Source: Methylophilaceae bacterium
GTDB taxonomy: Bacteria; Pseudomonadota; Gammaproteobacteria; Burkholderiales; Methylophilaceae
Assembly: GCA_029244935.1 (NCBI GenBank)
Contig: JAQWQF010000019.1
Location: 1-64,000 of the forward strand
Direction of reading: 5' to 3'
DNA: 64,000 nucleotides
Shown piece by piece: positions 55,912 to 64,000 of the stretch (position 1 is the stretch's first letter; the number at the start of each line of letters is the position of its first letter). A program made the translations under genes and the position numbers. Below the pieces are notes generated by a model. The model was given only the letters and a program-made list of their open reading frames with translations. It ran no database searches and was not told the origin of the DNA.

Positions 55912-56601
55912 ATGCAACCATTAAAAATAGTTCAAAGTGCTAACCCGATGTACAATACTGCGATAATGGAAAAAAAAGCTATCACATCAGTTCAAAAGCC
56001 AGTTAACCCTGAGCGTGCTATAGATCAAATTCTTGTTGAAAAAGCACAAAAAGGAGATAAGAAGGCTTTCAGTATATTGGTTGAAAAATATAACAAAAAA
56101 CTGTTTCGTCTTTTGAGTAGGATGGTTAGAGACCAGTCTGAAATAGAGGATATTGTCCAGGATTCTTTTATTAAGGCCTACCGAGCAATAAACAATTTCC
56201 GTGGTGATAGTGCCTTTTATACCTGGTTATATCGAATTGGTATTAATACGGCAAAAAATCATTTGGTTGCTTTAGGAAAGCGTCCCAAGGCAATGGACGA
56301 AGTTGAGATAGAAGACATAGAAAATTTTGAGACTGGAAATGAAATGAGAAATTATGACACTCCAGAGAATACTATGATGAACAAGGAAATTGTTTCTGCT
56401 GTAAGTGAAACAATTGAAATACTCCCAGAAGAACTTAAAGAAGCAATTGCTTTAAGAGAGATGGACGGATTAAGCTATGAAGAAATTGCAGAAATAATGC
56501 AATGCCCAATAGGAACTGTAAGATCGAGAATTTTTAGGGCGAGAGAAGCTATAGCAGAGAAACTAAAACCTTTAATCGAAGAAAGTAACAAACGTTGGTA
56601 A
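55912..56601 (+). CDS. rpoE: RNA polymerase sigma-E factor (ECF)
   Basis: This is the ECF sigma factor for envelope stress. Region 2 runs from LVEKAQKGDKKAFSILVEKY through EIEDIVQDSFIKAYRAINNF to FYTWLYRIGINTAKNHLV, and region 4 includes LKEAIALREMDGLSYEEIAE and CPIGTVRSRIFRAREAIAEK. From the ATG at 55912 the protein is 229 residues, with about 30 residues more at the N-terminus than E. coli RpoE. In-frame ATGs at 55948 and 55966 would shorten this, and no strong Shine-Dalgarno decides between them. It heads rpoE-rseA-rseB-mucD. Confidence 0.95.
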   Translation: MQPLKIVQSANPMYNTAIMEKKAITSVQKPVNPERAIDQILVEKAQKGDKKAFSILVEKYNKKLFRLLSRMVRDQSEIEDIVQDSFIKAYRAINNFRGDSAFYTWLYRIGINTAKNHLVALGKRPKAMDEVEIEDIENFETGNEMRNYDTPENTMMNKEIVSAVSETIEILPEELKEAIALREMDGLSYEEIAEIMQCPIGTVRSRIFRAREAIAEKLKPLIEESNKRW

Positions 56602-56616
56602 ATTAGGAAAATTAAA

Positions 56617-57066
56617 ATGACAGAAAAAAACTCATCATTGTTTGACAATGAAATAAATGAAGAAGATATTGAATCTTTAATCACAACTGAGATTAAAAAA
56701 CCCAATATCCGTAATCAATGGCTTTACTATCAAACCATACGCGACGTAGTTCGAGGTGAATATAGTGGCCCAAGAAATTTATCTAAAAAGATTATGGAAG
56801 CAATAGATGAAGAGCCAACTCAAATCAGAGGCTATAGACCAGCAAAAGAGCTTTCTATTAATTTGAATTCATATAACTGGCAATTGGTTTTAGGTTTTTC
56901 TATTTTGTTTGCGGTTGCTTTTGTAGGCTTTAATTCTAAAACTGAAAATACTGTTGCGCCTGTTCAGCTAGTTTATGAGGAAATGCCTACTGAAATCATG
57001 AACGCACATTATGCAAATACATCATCGACGGCCAATTATTTTGTTCAAACAACTTTTGTAGATTAA
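56617..57066 (+). CDS. rseA: Anti-sigma-E factor RseA
   Basis: RseA is an inner-membrane protein that sequesters sigma-E. The N-terminal sigma-binding domain is seen in IRNQWLYYQTIRDVVRGEY. A single membrane helix lies at about residues 88-106 (WQLVLGFSILFAVAFVGF). The periplasmic part is only about 43 residues, far shorter than in E. coli RseA (total 216 against 149 here). Identity rests on the N-terminal domain, the single helix, and the place between rpoE and rseB. Confidence 0.88.
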   Translation: MTEKNSSLFDNEINEEDIESLITTEIKKPNIRNQWLYYQTIRDVVRGEYSGPRNLSKKIMEAIDEEPTQIRGYRPAKELSINLNSYNWQLVLGFSILFAVAFVGFNSKTENTVAPVQLVYEEMPTEIMNAHYANTSSTANYFVQTTFVD

Positions 57067-58017
57067 ATGATAAAGTATTTTAGCCTGATTTTATTTCTTC
57101 TAACTTCGGTTAAAACACCTCTGTTAGCTGAACAGAATCCATGGGAAATAATTGAGAAATGTCAAAAAGCTAGCCAAAATCTTAATTATAAGGGTATTTA
57201 TATATCTCAGCATGGACATGACTTAAAGTCTGTCGAAATTACTCATGTTCTTCATGGGAGTGAGCAATTTACCAGAATTAATTTATTGGATGGCAATGCC
57301 GACGAGGTTTTATCCCAGGGTAAAAATGTTGTGATTTATCATAAGCAAGATAATAATGTTGTGATTCAAAAAAGAGAGCAACAACATTTTTTCCCTGCTA
57401 TTTTTCCTGGTGACATTAGTGAAATCAAAAAGTATTATTTACTAAGTTTTGGAATGTCAGAGAGAGTTGCAGGACGAATGACCCAAAGAGTTAATTTAAC
57501 TCCTACAGACGGCTTTAGGTATGCTTATAATTTTTGGTTGGACCAGGAAACATTACTTCCTCTTAAGATGATTATTAGCAATCTTGATAAAAATATTTTA
57601 GAGCAATCTGCTTTTAATAAAATTCAATTTAATAAAGTAACTGATCTTAAATGGTTTACTCCAACTTTGGATGATTCAAAAAAATATCATATTGATGAAA
57701 ATATTACCAAGGAAATAAATATTAACCGATTTTGGAGGGCTAAAAATATCCCACCAGGATTCAAGGAAGTAAATTTTATAGTATCAAAAATGCCAGATAT
57801 AAACTTGGTTGGTAATCATTCGATATATACAGATGGTCTTTCTTATATTTCGTTATTTGTACAGCCGGTTCGTAAGGGCCAAAAACCGAAAGTAGGAGAT
57901 CTTAGTTTTAATTCAACTAATGTATCAGCTCGATATTATAGAGGATATCAAATTATGGCAGTTGGTTCGGTTCCTCTTAAAGCAGTAAAAACCTTAATCG
58001 ATTCAGTAGAATTTTAA
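57067..58017 (+). CDS. rseB: Sigma-E regulatory protein RseB (MucB)
   Basis: RseB is a periplasmic protein that protects RseA from cleavage and senses lipid or LPS signals. A signal peptide is present (FSLILFLLTSVKTPLLA). The LolA-like N-terminal domain covers about residues 25-210 (LNYKGIYISQHGHDLKSVEI), and the smaller C-terminal domain ends with YRGYQIMAVGSVPLKAVKTL. It is 316 residues. It starts one base after the rseA stop. Confidence 0.93.
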   Translation: MIKYFSLILFLLTSVKTPLLAEQNPWEIIEKCQKASQNLNYKGIYISQHGHDLKSVEITHVLHGSEQFTRINLLDGNADEVLSQGKNVVIYHKQDNNVVIQKREQQHFFPAIFPGDISEIKKYYLLSFGMSERVAGRMTQRVNLTPTDGFRYAYNFWLDQETLLPLKMIISNLDKNILEQSAFNKIQFNKVTDLKWFTPTLDDSKKYHIDENITKEININRFWRAKNIPPGFKEVNFIVSKMPDINLVGNHSIYTDGLSYISLFVQPVRKGQKPKVGDLSFNSTNVSARYYRGYQIMAVGSVPLKAVKTLIDSVEF

Positions 58018-58077
58018 TTTTATTTTATAATTAAGCTCTTTACTCAAAATTAAAACTTAAATTAGGAAACATAAATA

Positions 58078-59481
58078 ATGATAAATAAATTACGGATATT
58101 TTTTATTTTTATAATAGTTTGTCTTAACTCAGCTTTTGCTGTTGAGCTTCCAGATTTTGCCGTTCTAGCTGAAGAGCAAGGCAGTAAAGTAGTTAATATT
58201 AGCGCCTCAAAAGAAGTTGTATCCAATTATCATGGTGGTCCCTCTGTACAAGACGAAAGAATGCAAGAATTCTTTAAGAGATTTGGAATACCTGGCTTAC
58301 CAGGAATGCCTCCTAGCGGTCATGGTAGTCAGCCACCAGAAAAGCAAAGTGCGACTGGTTCAGGATTTATTATTGATACTAAGGGCTTCGTAATTACAAA
58401 TGCACATGTTGTAGCAGATGCAGATTTAGTAACTGTAAAACTAGCCGATAAACGTGAATTTGAAGCAAAAATTTTGGGTGTTGATCGAAGAACTGATGTT
58501 GCTTTACTTAAAATCAAGGCATCTAATTTACCAGCCGTAAAATTTGGAGATCCAGAAAAAGTTAAAGTAGGTCAATGGGTTGCTGCCATTGGGTCTCCTT
58601 TTGGTCTTGAAAATACTATGACAGTAGGAGTTGTTAGCGCAAAAGGTCGAGCTTTACCTCAAGAAACTTTTGTGCCTTTTATTCAAACAGATGTTGCAAT
58701 TAATCCTGGCAATTCTGGAGGGCCATTATTTAATACAGAAGGGGAGGTTATAGGGATTAATTCTCAAATTTATAGTAGAACAGGAGGTTATATGGGCCTG
58801 TCTTTTGCAATACCTATTGACGTTGCGATAAATGTAGCTGAGCAACTAAAATTAAATGGTAAGGTAATTAGAGGTTGGTTAGGTATAGCTATACAAGAAA
58901 TTACTAAAGAATTATCTGAATCTTTCAAAATGGAAGATACAAAAGGGGCTCTAATTGCAAATGTAGAAAAAGGCTCCCCAGCAGAAAAAGGGGGATTATT
59001 ATCAGGAGATATTATTTTAAGATTTAATAAAAATGTGATCGTTGTTTCATCTGATCTTCCTAAATATGTTGGCACGACAAAACCCTTTACAAAAGTACCC
59101 GTTGAAATTCAAAGAGATGGAAAAAAAATAGTATTAAATCTTGCAGTAGGTCAAATGCCAACTGATGCGAGGATAGCTAAAAAAAATAAAAATGATTCTA
59201 AAAAGGTTAATCGTATTGGGCTTGCATTAAAACAACTTAGTCCCGACGATATGAAAAAGATTAACGGCAGGAACGGGCTATTAGTTTTATCTACTCAGGG
59301 TAAATCAATAGCTGCCGGCATTAGACCCGGTGATGTTATTCTTGCTCTAAATAATTCTGCTGTTAAAACTGTTGCATCATTTAATCAAAAATTAAGAAGG
59401 ATCCCAAAAGGAAAACTTATTGCATTACTTATATATAGAAAAGGTGACACGCTATATGTCCCTATTCGCATTACAGATTAA
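58078..59481 (+). CDS. mucD: DegP/MucD family periplasmic serine protease
   Basis: This HtrA-family protease degrades misfolded periplasmic proteins. A signal peptide is present (IFFIFIIVCLNSAFA). The catalytic triad is His110 (VITNAHVVADAD), Asp140 (DRRTDVALLKIKA) and Ser213 (NPGNSGGPLFNTEG). Two PDZ domains follow from about residues 260-360 and 370-460, the second ending with RIPKGKLIALLIYRKG. It is 467 residues. It is last in the sigma-E operon, 60 bases after rseB, and is followed by a strong hairpin. Confidence 0.95.
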   Translation: MINKLRIFFIFIIVCLNSAFAVELPDFAVLAEEQGSKVVNISASKEVVSNYHGGPSVQDERMQEFFKRFGIPGLPGMPPSGHGSQPPEKQSATGSGFIIDTKGFVITNAHVVADADLVTVKLADKREFEAKILGVDRRTDVALLKIKASNLPAVKFGDPEKVKVGQWVAAIGSPFGLENTMTVGVVSAKGRALPQETFVPFIQTDVAINPGNSGGPLFNTEGEVIGINSQIYSRTGGYMGLSFAIPIDVAINVAEQLKLNGKVIRGWLGIAIQEITKELSESFKMEDTKGALIANVEKGSPAEKGGLLSGDIILRFNKNVIVVSSDLPKYVGTTKPFTKVPVEIQRDGKKIVLNLAVGQMPTDARIAKKNKNDSKKVNRIGLALKQLSPDDMKKINGRNGLLVLSTQGKSIAAGIRPGDVILALNNSAVKTVASFNQKLRRIPKGKLIALLIYRKGDTLYVPIRITD

Positions 59482-59527
59482 ATTTATTCTTCATGTTTTA
59501 AGTCAATAAGGTAAAATCATTTCTTTG

Positions 59528-59552
59528 TAAAGGCGCCCATAGCGCCTTTACC
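59528..59552 (+). terminator. Strong hairpin after mucD (probable terminator)
   Basis: A perfect 10-base-pair stem GTAAAGGCGC/GCGCCTTTAC surrounds a five-base loop (CCATA). It lies 46 bases after the mucD stop and 34 bases before lepA. The U-tract after it is poor (CTATTTCT), so termination may be partial. Confidence 0.65.
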
Positions 59553-59586
59553 TATTTCTAATATTTGATTCGGGCACCAAATTTAA

Positions 59587-61377
59587 ATGAATAACATCAG
59601 AAACTTTTCTATTATTGCTCATATTGATCATGGTAAATCAACCTTAGCTGATCGTATTATTCAATTTTGTGGCGGTCTTCAGGATCGTGAAATGGAAGCT
59701 CAGGTGCTTGACTCTATGGATTTGGAGCGAGAACGTGGAATTACGATCAAAGCCCAAACTGTAACTCTTAAATATATCTCTCTTGATGCCGAGGAGTATA
59801 TATTTAATATAATTGATACTCCTGGTCACGTGGATTTTACATATGAAGTTAGCCGATCTTTATCTGCCTGCGAGGGAGGGGTTCTTGTAGTAGATGCTTC
59901 ACAAGGAGTCGAGGCTCAAACAGTCGCAAATTGTTACACCGCTTTAGATCAAAATGTTGAAGTATTTCCTGTCCTAAATAAAATTGATTTAGCATCTGCT
60001 GAAACTGATCGTGTTAAGAAGGAAATAGAGGACGTAATTGGTATTGATGCTAGTGATTCAATTTTATGTTCAGCTAAAACAGGGTTAGGAATCCAAGATA
60101 TTTTAGAGCAGGTTGTTAAGAAAATTCCTGCTCCTCTGGGCGACATAAAAAAACCTTTAAAAGCTTTAATAATTGATGCATGGTTTGATAATTATGTTGG
60201 AGTAGTTATGTTAGTCCGCATAGTTGATGGTGAAATTAAGCCAAAAGACAAAATTCATTTGATGGCAACTAAGGACGAACATCTTTGTGAGCAGGTGGGG
60301 GTCTTTACACCAAAATCCCATGTAAGACAGTCTTTACAGGCAGGGGAAGTAGGTTTTGTAGTTGCAGGCATTAAAGAACTAGCGAGTGCAAAAGTGGGGG
60401 ATACGGTTACCTTAGTTAAGAATAAAGCAAAAGAGCCGCTACCGGGCTTTAAAGAAATAAAGCCTCAAGTTTTCGCAGGACTCTACCCGGTTGAATCGAA
60501 TCAGTTTGATGGGTTGAGAACCGCGTTCGAGAAGTTACAGTTAAATGACTCTTCTTTATCATTTGAACCTGAAAATTCTACTGCCCTTGGGTATGGTTTT
60601 CGTTGTGGATTCCTTGGTTTACTTCATATGGATATTGTTCAAGAACGACTTGAACGTGAGTATGAGATGGAACTTATTACAACCGCTCCCACAGTAATTT
60701 ATGAGTTGCTACTAAAGAATGCTGAAACAGAAATGATTGAGAACCCTTCCCGACTTCCTGATCTTTCAACAATACAGGAAATTAGGGAGCCTATTATTAA
60801 TCTTAACGTATTAATGCCACATGATTATGTTGGGCCTGTTATGACCTTGGTAAATTCTAAACGAGGCATACAAAAAAATATGCAGTATTTAGGAAGACAA
60901 GTAATGATTAGCTACGAAATTCCACTTAGTGAGGTAGTTCTTGATTTCTTTGATAGGCTTAAGTCTGTATCAAGAGGCTATGCCTCAATGGATTATGATT
61001 TTTTAGAGTTTAGAGCAGCAGATTTAGTGAAGCTAGATATTATGGTTAACGGTGAACGCGTAGATGCATTATCATTAATTGTACATCGATCTAATAGCTT
61101 ATTACGTGGAAAAGACTTGGTGACAAAGATGCGCCAATTAATTCCAAGGCAGATGTTTGATGTCGCTATACAGTCAGCGATTGGTGCTAATATTATCGCA
61201 AGAGAGACAGTCAAAGCTATGCGGAAAAATGTTACAGCTAAGTGCTATGGTGGTGACGTAAGTAGAAAAAAGAAATTATTGAGTAAACAAAAAGAAGGGA
61301 AAAAAAGAATGAAACAAGTTGGTAATGTAGAAATTCCTCAAGAAGCATTCTTAGCAATCTTACAGGTAGATGAATAG
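59587..61377 (+). CDS. lepA: Elongation factor 4 (LepA)
   Basis: LepA is a ribosome-associated GTPase. The G domain is at the start: [19 protein letters not shown] (G1), ERGITIKAQ (G2), [12 protein letters not shown] (G3), LNKID (G4). Domains resembling EF-G II, III and V follow, and the C-terminal domain specific to LepA contains [20 protein letters not shown]. It is 596 residues. Its stop is immediately followed by the lepB ATG with no gap. Confidence 0.97.
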   Translation: MNNIRNFSIIAHIDHGKSTLADRIIQFCGGLQDREMEAQVLDSMDLERERGITIKAQTVTLKYISLDAEEYIFNIIDTPGHVDFTYEVSRSLSACEGGVLVVDASQGVEAQTVANCYTALDQNVEVFPVLNKIDLASAETDRVKKEIEDVIGIDASDSILCSAKTGLGIQDILEQVVKKIPAPLGDIKKPLKALIIDAWFDNYVGVVMLVRIVDGEIKPKDKIHLMATKDEHLCEQVGVFTPKSHVRQSLQAGEVGFVVAGIKELASAKVGDTVTLVKNKAKEPLPGFKEIKPQVFAGLYPVESNQFDGLRTAFEKLQLNDSSLSFEPENSTALGYGFRCGFLGLLHMDIVQERLEREYEMELITTAPTVIYELLLKNAETEMIENPSRLPDLSTIQEIREPIINLNVLMPHDYVGPVMTLVNSKRGIQKNMQYLGRQVMISYEIPLSEVVLDFFDRLKSVSRGYASMDYDFLEFRAADLVKLDIMVNGERVDALSLIVHRSNSLLRGKDLVTKMRQLIPRQMFDVAIQSAIGANIIARETVKAMRKNVTAKCYGGDVSRKKKLLSKQKEGKKRMKQVGNVEIPQEAFLAILQVDE

Positions 61378-62151
61378 ATGATAGCTGAGATACTATCTTC
61401 ACTTGCTACGTACTTTGAACATATATTAATGGCTGTTACTTTTTTAACAGGCCTCATCTCATTTTTAGATTTAGCCTTTTTAAAATCCAAAAGAAAGCCA
61501 GGAAAAAAAGAAGGGAAGATAGTAGAGCATGCTAAAAGTTTTTTCCCTGTCCTATTAGCCGTATTTGTTATTCGTTCATTTATAGTTGAGCCTTTTAAGA
61601 TTCCTTCTGATTCAATGATGCCAACCTTAATCAACGGTGATTTTATTGCCGTAAATAAATTTAGTTATGGCCTTCGGCTTCCTGTTTTTCATAAAACATT
61701 AATTAAAATTGGTGGTCCAGATAGAGGGGACGTGATCGTATTTCGTTTCCCAGATAATCCAAAAATAAATTATATTAAAAGATTAATTGGGTTACCTGGT
61801 GATGAGGTTCGCTACAAAAATAAACAACTTTATATAAATGGAAAAGCAATAAAAAAAGAATTTAAATCAGATTATCTTTATGATTCGACATTCGGATTAA
61901 AGAATGCAAAACTATACAATGAATCTTTTGGATCTGAGGATCATAGAATTATGACTATGGATATTTATCCTTCTCAGGATGAAACATTTAATGTGCCCCC
62001 TGGCCATTATATGGCAATGGGTGACAATCGCGATAACTCTTCTGATAGTCGCGTATGGGGGTTTGTCCCTGACAAGTATTTGGTGGGAAAAGCATTTGGT
62101 ATTTGGTTTAACTGGTCGGAGCCGAGCCGTATTGGGCAATCGATTAAATAA
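61378..62151 (+). CDS. lepB: Signal peptidase I
   Basis: LepB removes signal peptides from exported proteins. Two N-terminal membrane segments (about residues 14-36 and 55-70) precede the periplasmic catalytic domain. The nucleophile is Ser79 in FKIPSDSMMPTL and the general base Lys134 in YIKRLIGLPGDEV. Box E (MAMGDNRDNSSDSRVWG) is intact. It is 257 residues. It is directly downstream of lepA and 3 bases before rnc. Confidence 0.97.
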   Translation: MIAEILSSLATYFEHILMAVTFLTGLISFLDLAFLKSKRKPGKKEGKIVEHAKSFFPVLLAVFVIRSFIVEPFKIPSDSMMPTLINGDFIAVNKFSYGLRLPVFHKTLIKIGGPDRGDVIVFRFPDNPKINYIKRLIGLPGDEVRYKNKQLYINGKAIKKEFKSDYLYDSTFGLKNAKLYNESFGSEDHRIMTMDIYPSQDETFNVPPGHYMAMGDNRDNSSDSRVWGFVPDKYLVGKAFGIWFNWSEPSRIGQSIK

Positions 62152-62154
62152 ATT

Positions 62155-62847
62155 ATGACCAGCACATCACAACTTTATCAATTTGAAAATTTGCTTAAGT
62201 ATGAATTTAAGAATAAATCCTTACTTGAATTAGCATTAACTCATCGGAGCTTTAAAGGAAAAAATAATGAGCGTTTAGAGTTTTTAGGTGACAGTATTCT
62301 AAATTTTGTTGTGGCAGAATTATTATTCCAGAAGTTTCCTATGTCAGTTGAGGGAGATTTGAGTCGATTAAGGTCAGAGCTAGTAAAGGCTTCAACGTTA
62401 AGTGAAATTGGAATTGAAATTAATGTGGGTAGTTTTATTAGATTAGGAGAAGGAGAATTAAAAAGTGCTGGCTGGCGAAGACCATCAATTTTAGCTGATA
62501 CAGTTGAAGCTATAATTGGGGCGATTTTCATTGATAGCGGTATAAATGAAGCGCAATCAATTATTAAAAGATGGCTGGATAATCGAATTGAAATGATTGA
62601 CCCAAATAAAATAAAAAAAGATGCTAAGTCATTGCTTCAAGAATTCTTACAATCTAAGAAGATAGAGCTACCTAAATACGAAGTTGGCTCAATTGAAGGT
62701 GAGGCTCATTCACAAAATTTTATTGTTCAATGTCATATTCCTGCATTAGACATTAATGTTAAAGGAGATGGGGATAGTAGAAAAAATGCTGAGCAGACAG
62801 CAGCAAAAAATGCGCTAATTGCTTTAGGAAAACAAAACGATTTATGA
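62155..62847 (+). CDS. rnc: Ribonuclease III
   Basis: RNase III cleaves double-stranded RNA in rRNA and mRNA processing. The signature NERLEFLGDSILNF carries catalytic residues Glu42 and Asp46. Asp115 and Glu118 are in LADTVEAIIGAIFID. The C-terminal double-stranded RNA-binding domain begins near residue 155 (AKSLLQEFLQSKKIELPKYE) and ends with the KNAEQTAAKNAL helix. It is 230 residues. The stop overlaps the era start by 4 bases. Confidence 0.97.
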   Translation: MTSTSQLYQFENLLKYEFKNKSLLELALTHRSFKGKNNERLEFLGDSILNFVVAELLFQKFPMSVEGDLSRLRSELVKASTLSEIGIEINVGSFIRLGEGELKSAGWRRPSILADTVEAIIGAIFIDSGINEAQSIIKRWLDNRIEMIDPNKIKKDAKSLLQEFLQSKKIELPKYEVGSIEGEAHSQNFIVQCHIPALDINVKGDGDSRKNAEQTAAKNALIALGKQNDL

Positions 62848-63737
62848 GTGAAAACACCAAAGAAAGACGATGTGGAACTATCGCTATTGTTGGTCAGCCA
62901 AATGTTGGTAAGTCGACGTTACTAAATTATTTTGTTGGTACTAAGTTAAGCATTACATCTAAAAAAGCTCAAACGACACGTTATCAGCTCTTAGGTATTC
63001 ATTCAGCTGAAGATACCCAATTCATTTTTGTAGACACTCCGGGCTATCAATTAAAATATCTCAATACTATGAATCGAGGTTTAAATAAAACAGTTTTACA
63101 TGCACTTCGTGAAGTAGATTTAGTTTTGTTTTTAATAGAACCAGGCCTAATGGACAAAATTGATGAAAAAATATTAAGTATGATCTCAGCTGATACTCCT
63201 ATTGTTTTAGTAATCAATAAAGTAGATTTAATGAAAGATAAAGAAAAACTTTTAGGGCTAATAAAGACTTTTGATGCGCTTGAGCGTTTTGAACTCATTG
63301 TACCTACAAGTGTTAAGAAGAAAAGTAATCTAATAGAACTCTTACACTCTTTAAGGTCTTTCTTGCCTATTCAGGACTTTATTTATGAGACGGATGAGAT
63401 TACTGATAAGAATGAGCGGTTTTTAGCTTCAGAAATTATCCGTGAAAAAGTTTTTCGATTAACAGGCCAAGAGTTGCCATATTCAATTGCTATTGAAATT
63501 GAAAAATTCGAGCAAGAGGGAGATACTCGTAGAATTTTTGCTGCCATCATTGTAGATCGTGAATCACATAAACCAATGATTATTGGAAAAAAAGGTTCCC
63601 GTTTAAAAGAAATTTCTATGAGCTCACGACTGGATATGGAGAGATTATTTGGAGGAAAGGTATGGCTAGAAACTTGGGTTAAAGTTAAAAAAGGCTGGGC
63701 CGATGATCAAAGGGCACTTAAGTCCCTAGGACTTTAG
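62844..63737 (+). CDS. era: GTPase Era
   Basis: Era binds 16S rRNA during 30S assembly. G motifs: AIVGQPNVGKSTLLNYFVG (G1), FVDTPGYQ (G3), VINKVDLM (G4). The C-terminal KH domain has PMIIGKKGSRLKEISMSSRL. It is 297 residues. It is coupled to rnc by a 4-base overlap, the conserved rnc-era-recO order. Confidence 0.97.
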   Translation: MSENTKERRCGTIAIVGQPNVGKSTLLNYFVGTKLSITSKKAQTTRYQLLGIHSAEDTQFIFVDTPGYQLKYLNTMNRGLNKTVLHALREVDLVLFLIEPGLMDKIDEKILSMISADTPIVLVINKVDLMKDKEKLLGLIKTFDALERFELIVPTSVKKKSNLIELLHSLRSFLPIQDFIYETDEITDKNERFLASEIIREKVFRLTGQELPYSIAIEIEKFEQEGDTRRIFAAIIVDRESHKPMIIGKKGSRLKEISMSSRLDMERLFGGKVWLETWVKVKKGWADDQRALKSLGL

Positions 63738-63741
63738 TTTT

Positions 63742-64000
63742 ATGGCACGCCAATCAACAAAAAAAGAAAATGAAATTGTCTATATATTACACACTTACCC
63801 ATTCAAAGAAACAAGTCTTATTATTGAAATTTTTTCCAAGGTGCATGGACGTATTTCTATAGTAGCAAAAGGCGCACGACGACCTCGATCTCTTGTTAGA
63901 GGAATGTTGCAATCCTTTCAATCATTGCAAGCCACTTGGTCTGGGCAAGGTGAAATGAAAACACTACATTCTATTGATTGGTGTGATGCACTTTTGCAGA
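63742..64000 (+). CDS. recO: DNA repair protein RecO (partial)
   Basis: This is the first 86 codons of recO, cut by the right edge of the window. The ATG at 63742 comes 4 bases after the era stop. The visible N-terminal OB-fold reads VYILHTYPFKETSLIIEIFS and GRISIVAKGARRPRS, typical of RecO, which loads RecA at gaps together with RecR. Identity is also supported by the era-recO order. Confidence 0.9.
   Translation, partial: MARQSTKKENEIVYILHTYPFKETSLIIEIFSKVHGRISIVAKGARRPRSLVRGMLQSFQSLQATWSGQGEMKTLHSIDWCDALLQ

Overview
The window is an AT-rich, very densely packed bacterial chromosome segment. It holds about 66 protein genes, no gap above about 200 bases, and no rRNA, tRNA, CRISPR, transposase or phage gene that I could find. 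Nearly every gene is a recognisable housekeeping gene. Several neighbourhoods are in the order usual for Betaproteobacteria: ubiJ-ubiE-DUF971, ftsYEX-rpoH, hemH-hrcA-nadK-recN, fur/bamE-dapB-carAB-greA, yhbY/rlmE-ftsH-folP-glmM, trmJ-cysE-iscR-isc-hsc-fdx and nadB/rpoE-rseAB-mucD-lepA-lepB-rnc-era-recO. The low G+C, short intergenic spaces, overlapping stop codons and an Entner-Doudoroff pair (edd-eda) suggest a streamlined aquatic methylotroph of the Methylophilaceae (OM43 / Methylopumilus type). That placement is inference from content and order, not a phylogeny.

Layout. 1-5000 (minus): ubiquinone genes ubiJ (partial) and ubiE with a DUF971 protein, the heat-shock sigma factor gene rpoH, and ftsX-ftsE-ftsY. 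5000-9400 (plus): a catalytic and a non-catalytic M16 peptidase, rsmD, coaD, a ferredoxin and gloA. 9400-13100 (minus): grpE-dnaK-dnaJ behind a clear sigma-32 promoter. 13200-16300 (plus): edd, eda and a HAD hydrolase. 16300-20900 (minus): hldE, hldD, hemH, hrcA. 21000-36200 (mostly plus): nadK, recN, (fur), bamE, dapB, carAB, greA, a DUF4149 protein, (yhbY), rlmE, ftsH, folP, glmM. 36200-40100 (minus): pstSCAB behind a Pho box. 40150-44200 (plus): prfB with its programmed frameshift, lysS, carbonic anhydrase, and a small outer-membrane protein with its own Pho box. 44200-52000 (minus): the complete ISC iron-sulfur operon with an extra cysteine desulfurase, then cysE and trmJ. 52100-55800: suhB, an orphan glycosyltransferase, slyD, nadB. 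55900-64000 (plus): the sigma-E operon, then lepA-lepB-rnc-era-recO (recO partial).

The main result beyond routine annotation is a set of regulatory sites that can be read directly and that connect genes within the window. A CIRCE operator for HrcA lies at the rpoH promoter, and hrcA is also here. A sigma-32 promoter drives grpE-dnaK-dnaJ. A near-perfect type-1 IscR box lies at the iscR promoter, which also appears to give a leaderless message, and a second IscR box lies at the cysE promoter. Two Pho boxes mark pstS and an unknown small outer-membrane protein. A sigma-E promoter precedes rpoE. I found no wholly new multi-gene system. The most promising leads are the HrcA-rpoH hierarchy, IscR control of cysteine synthesis, and the Pho-controlled barrel protein.
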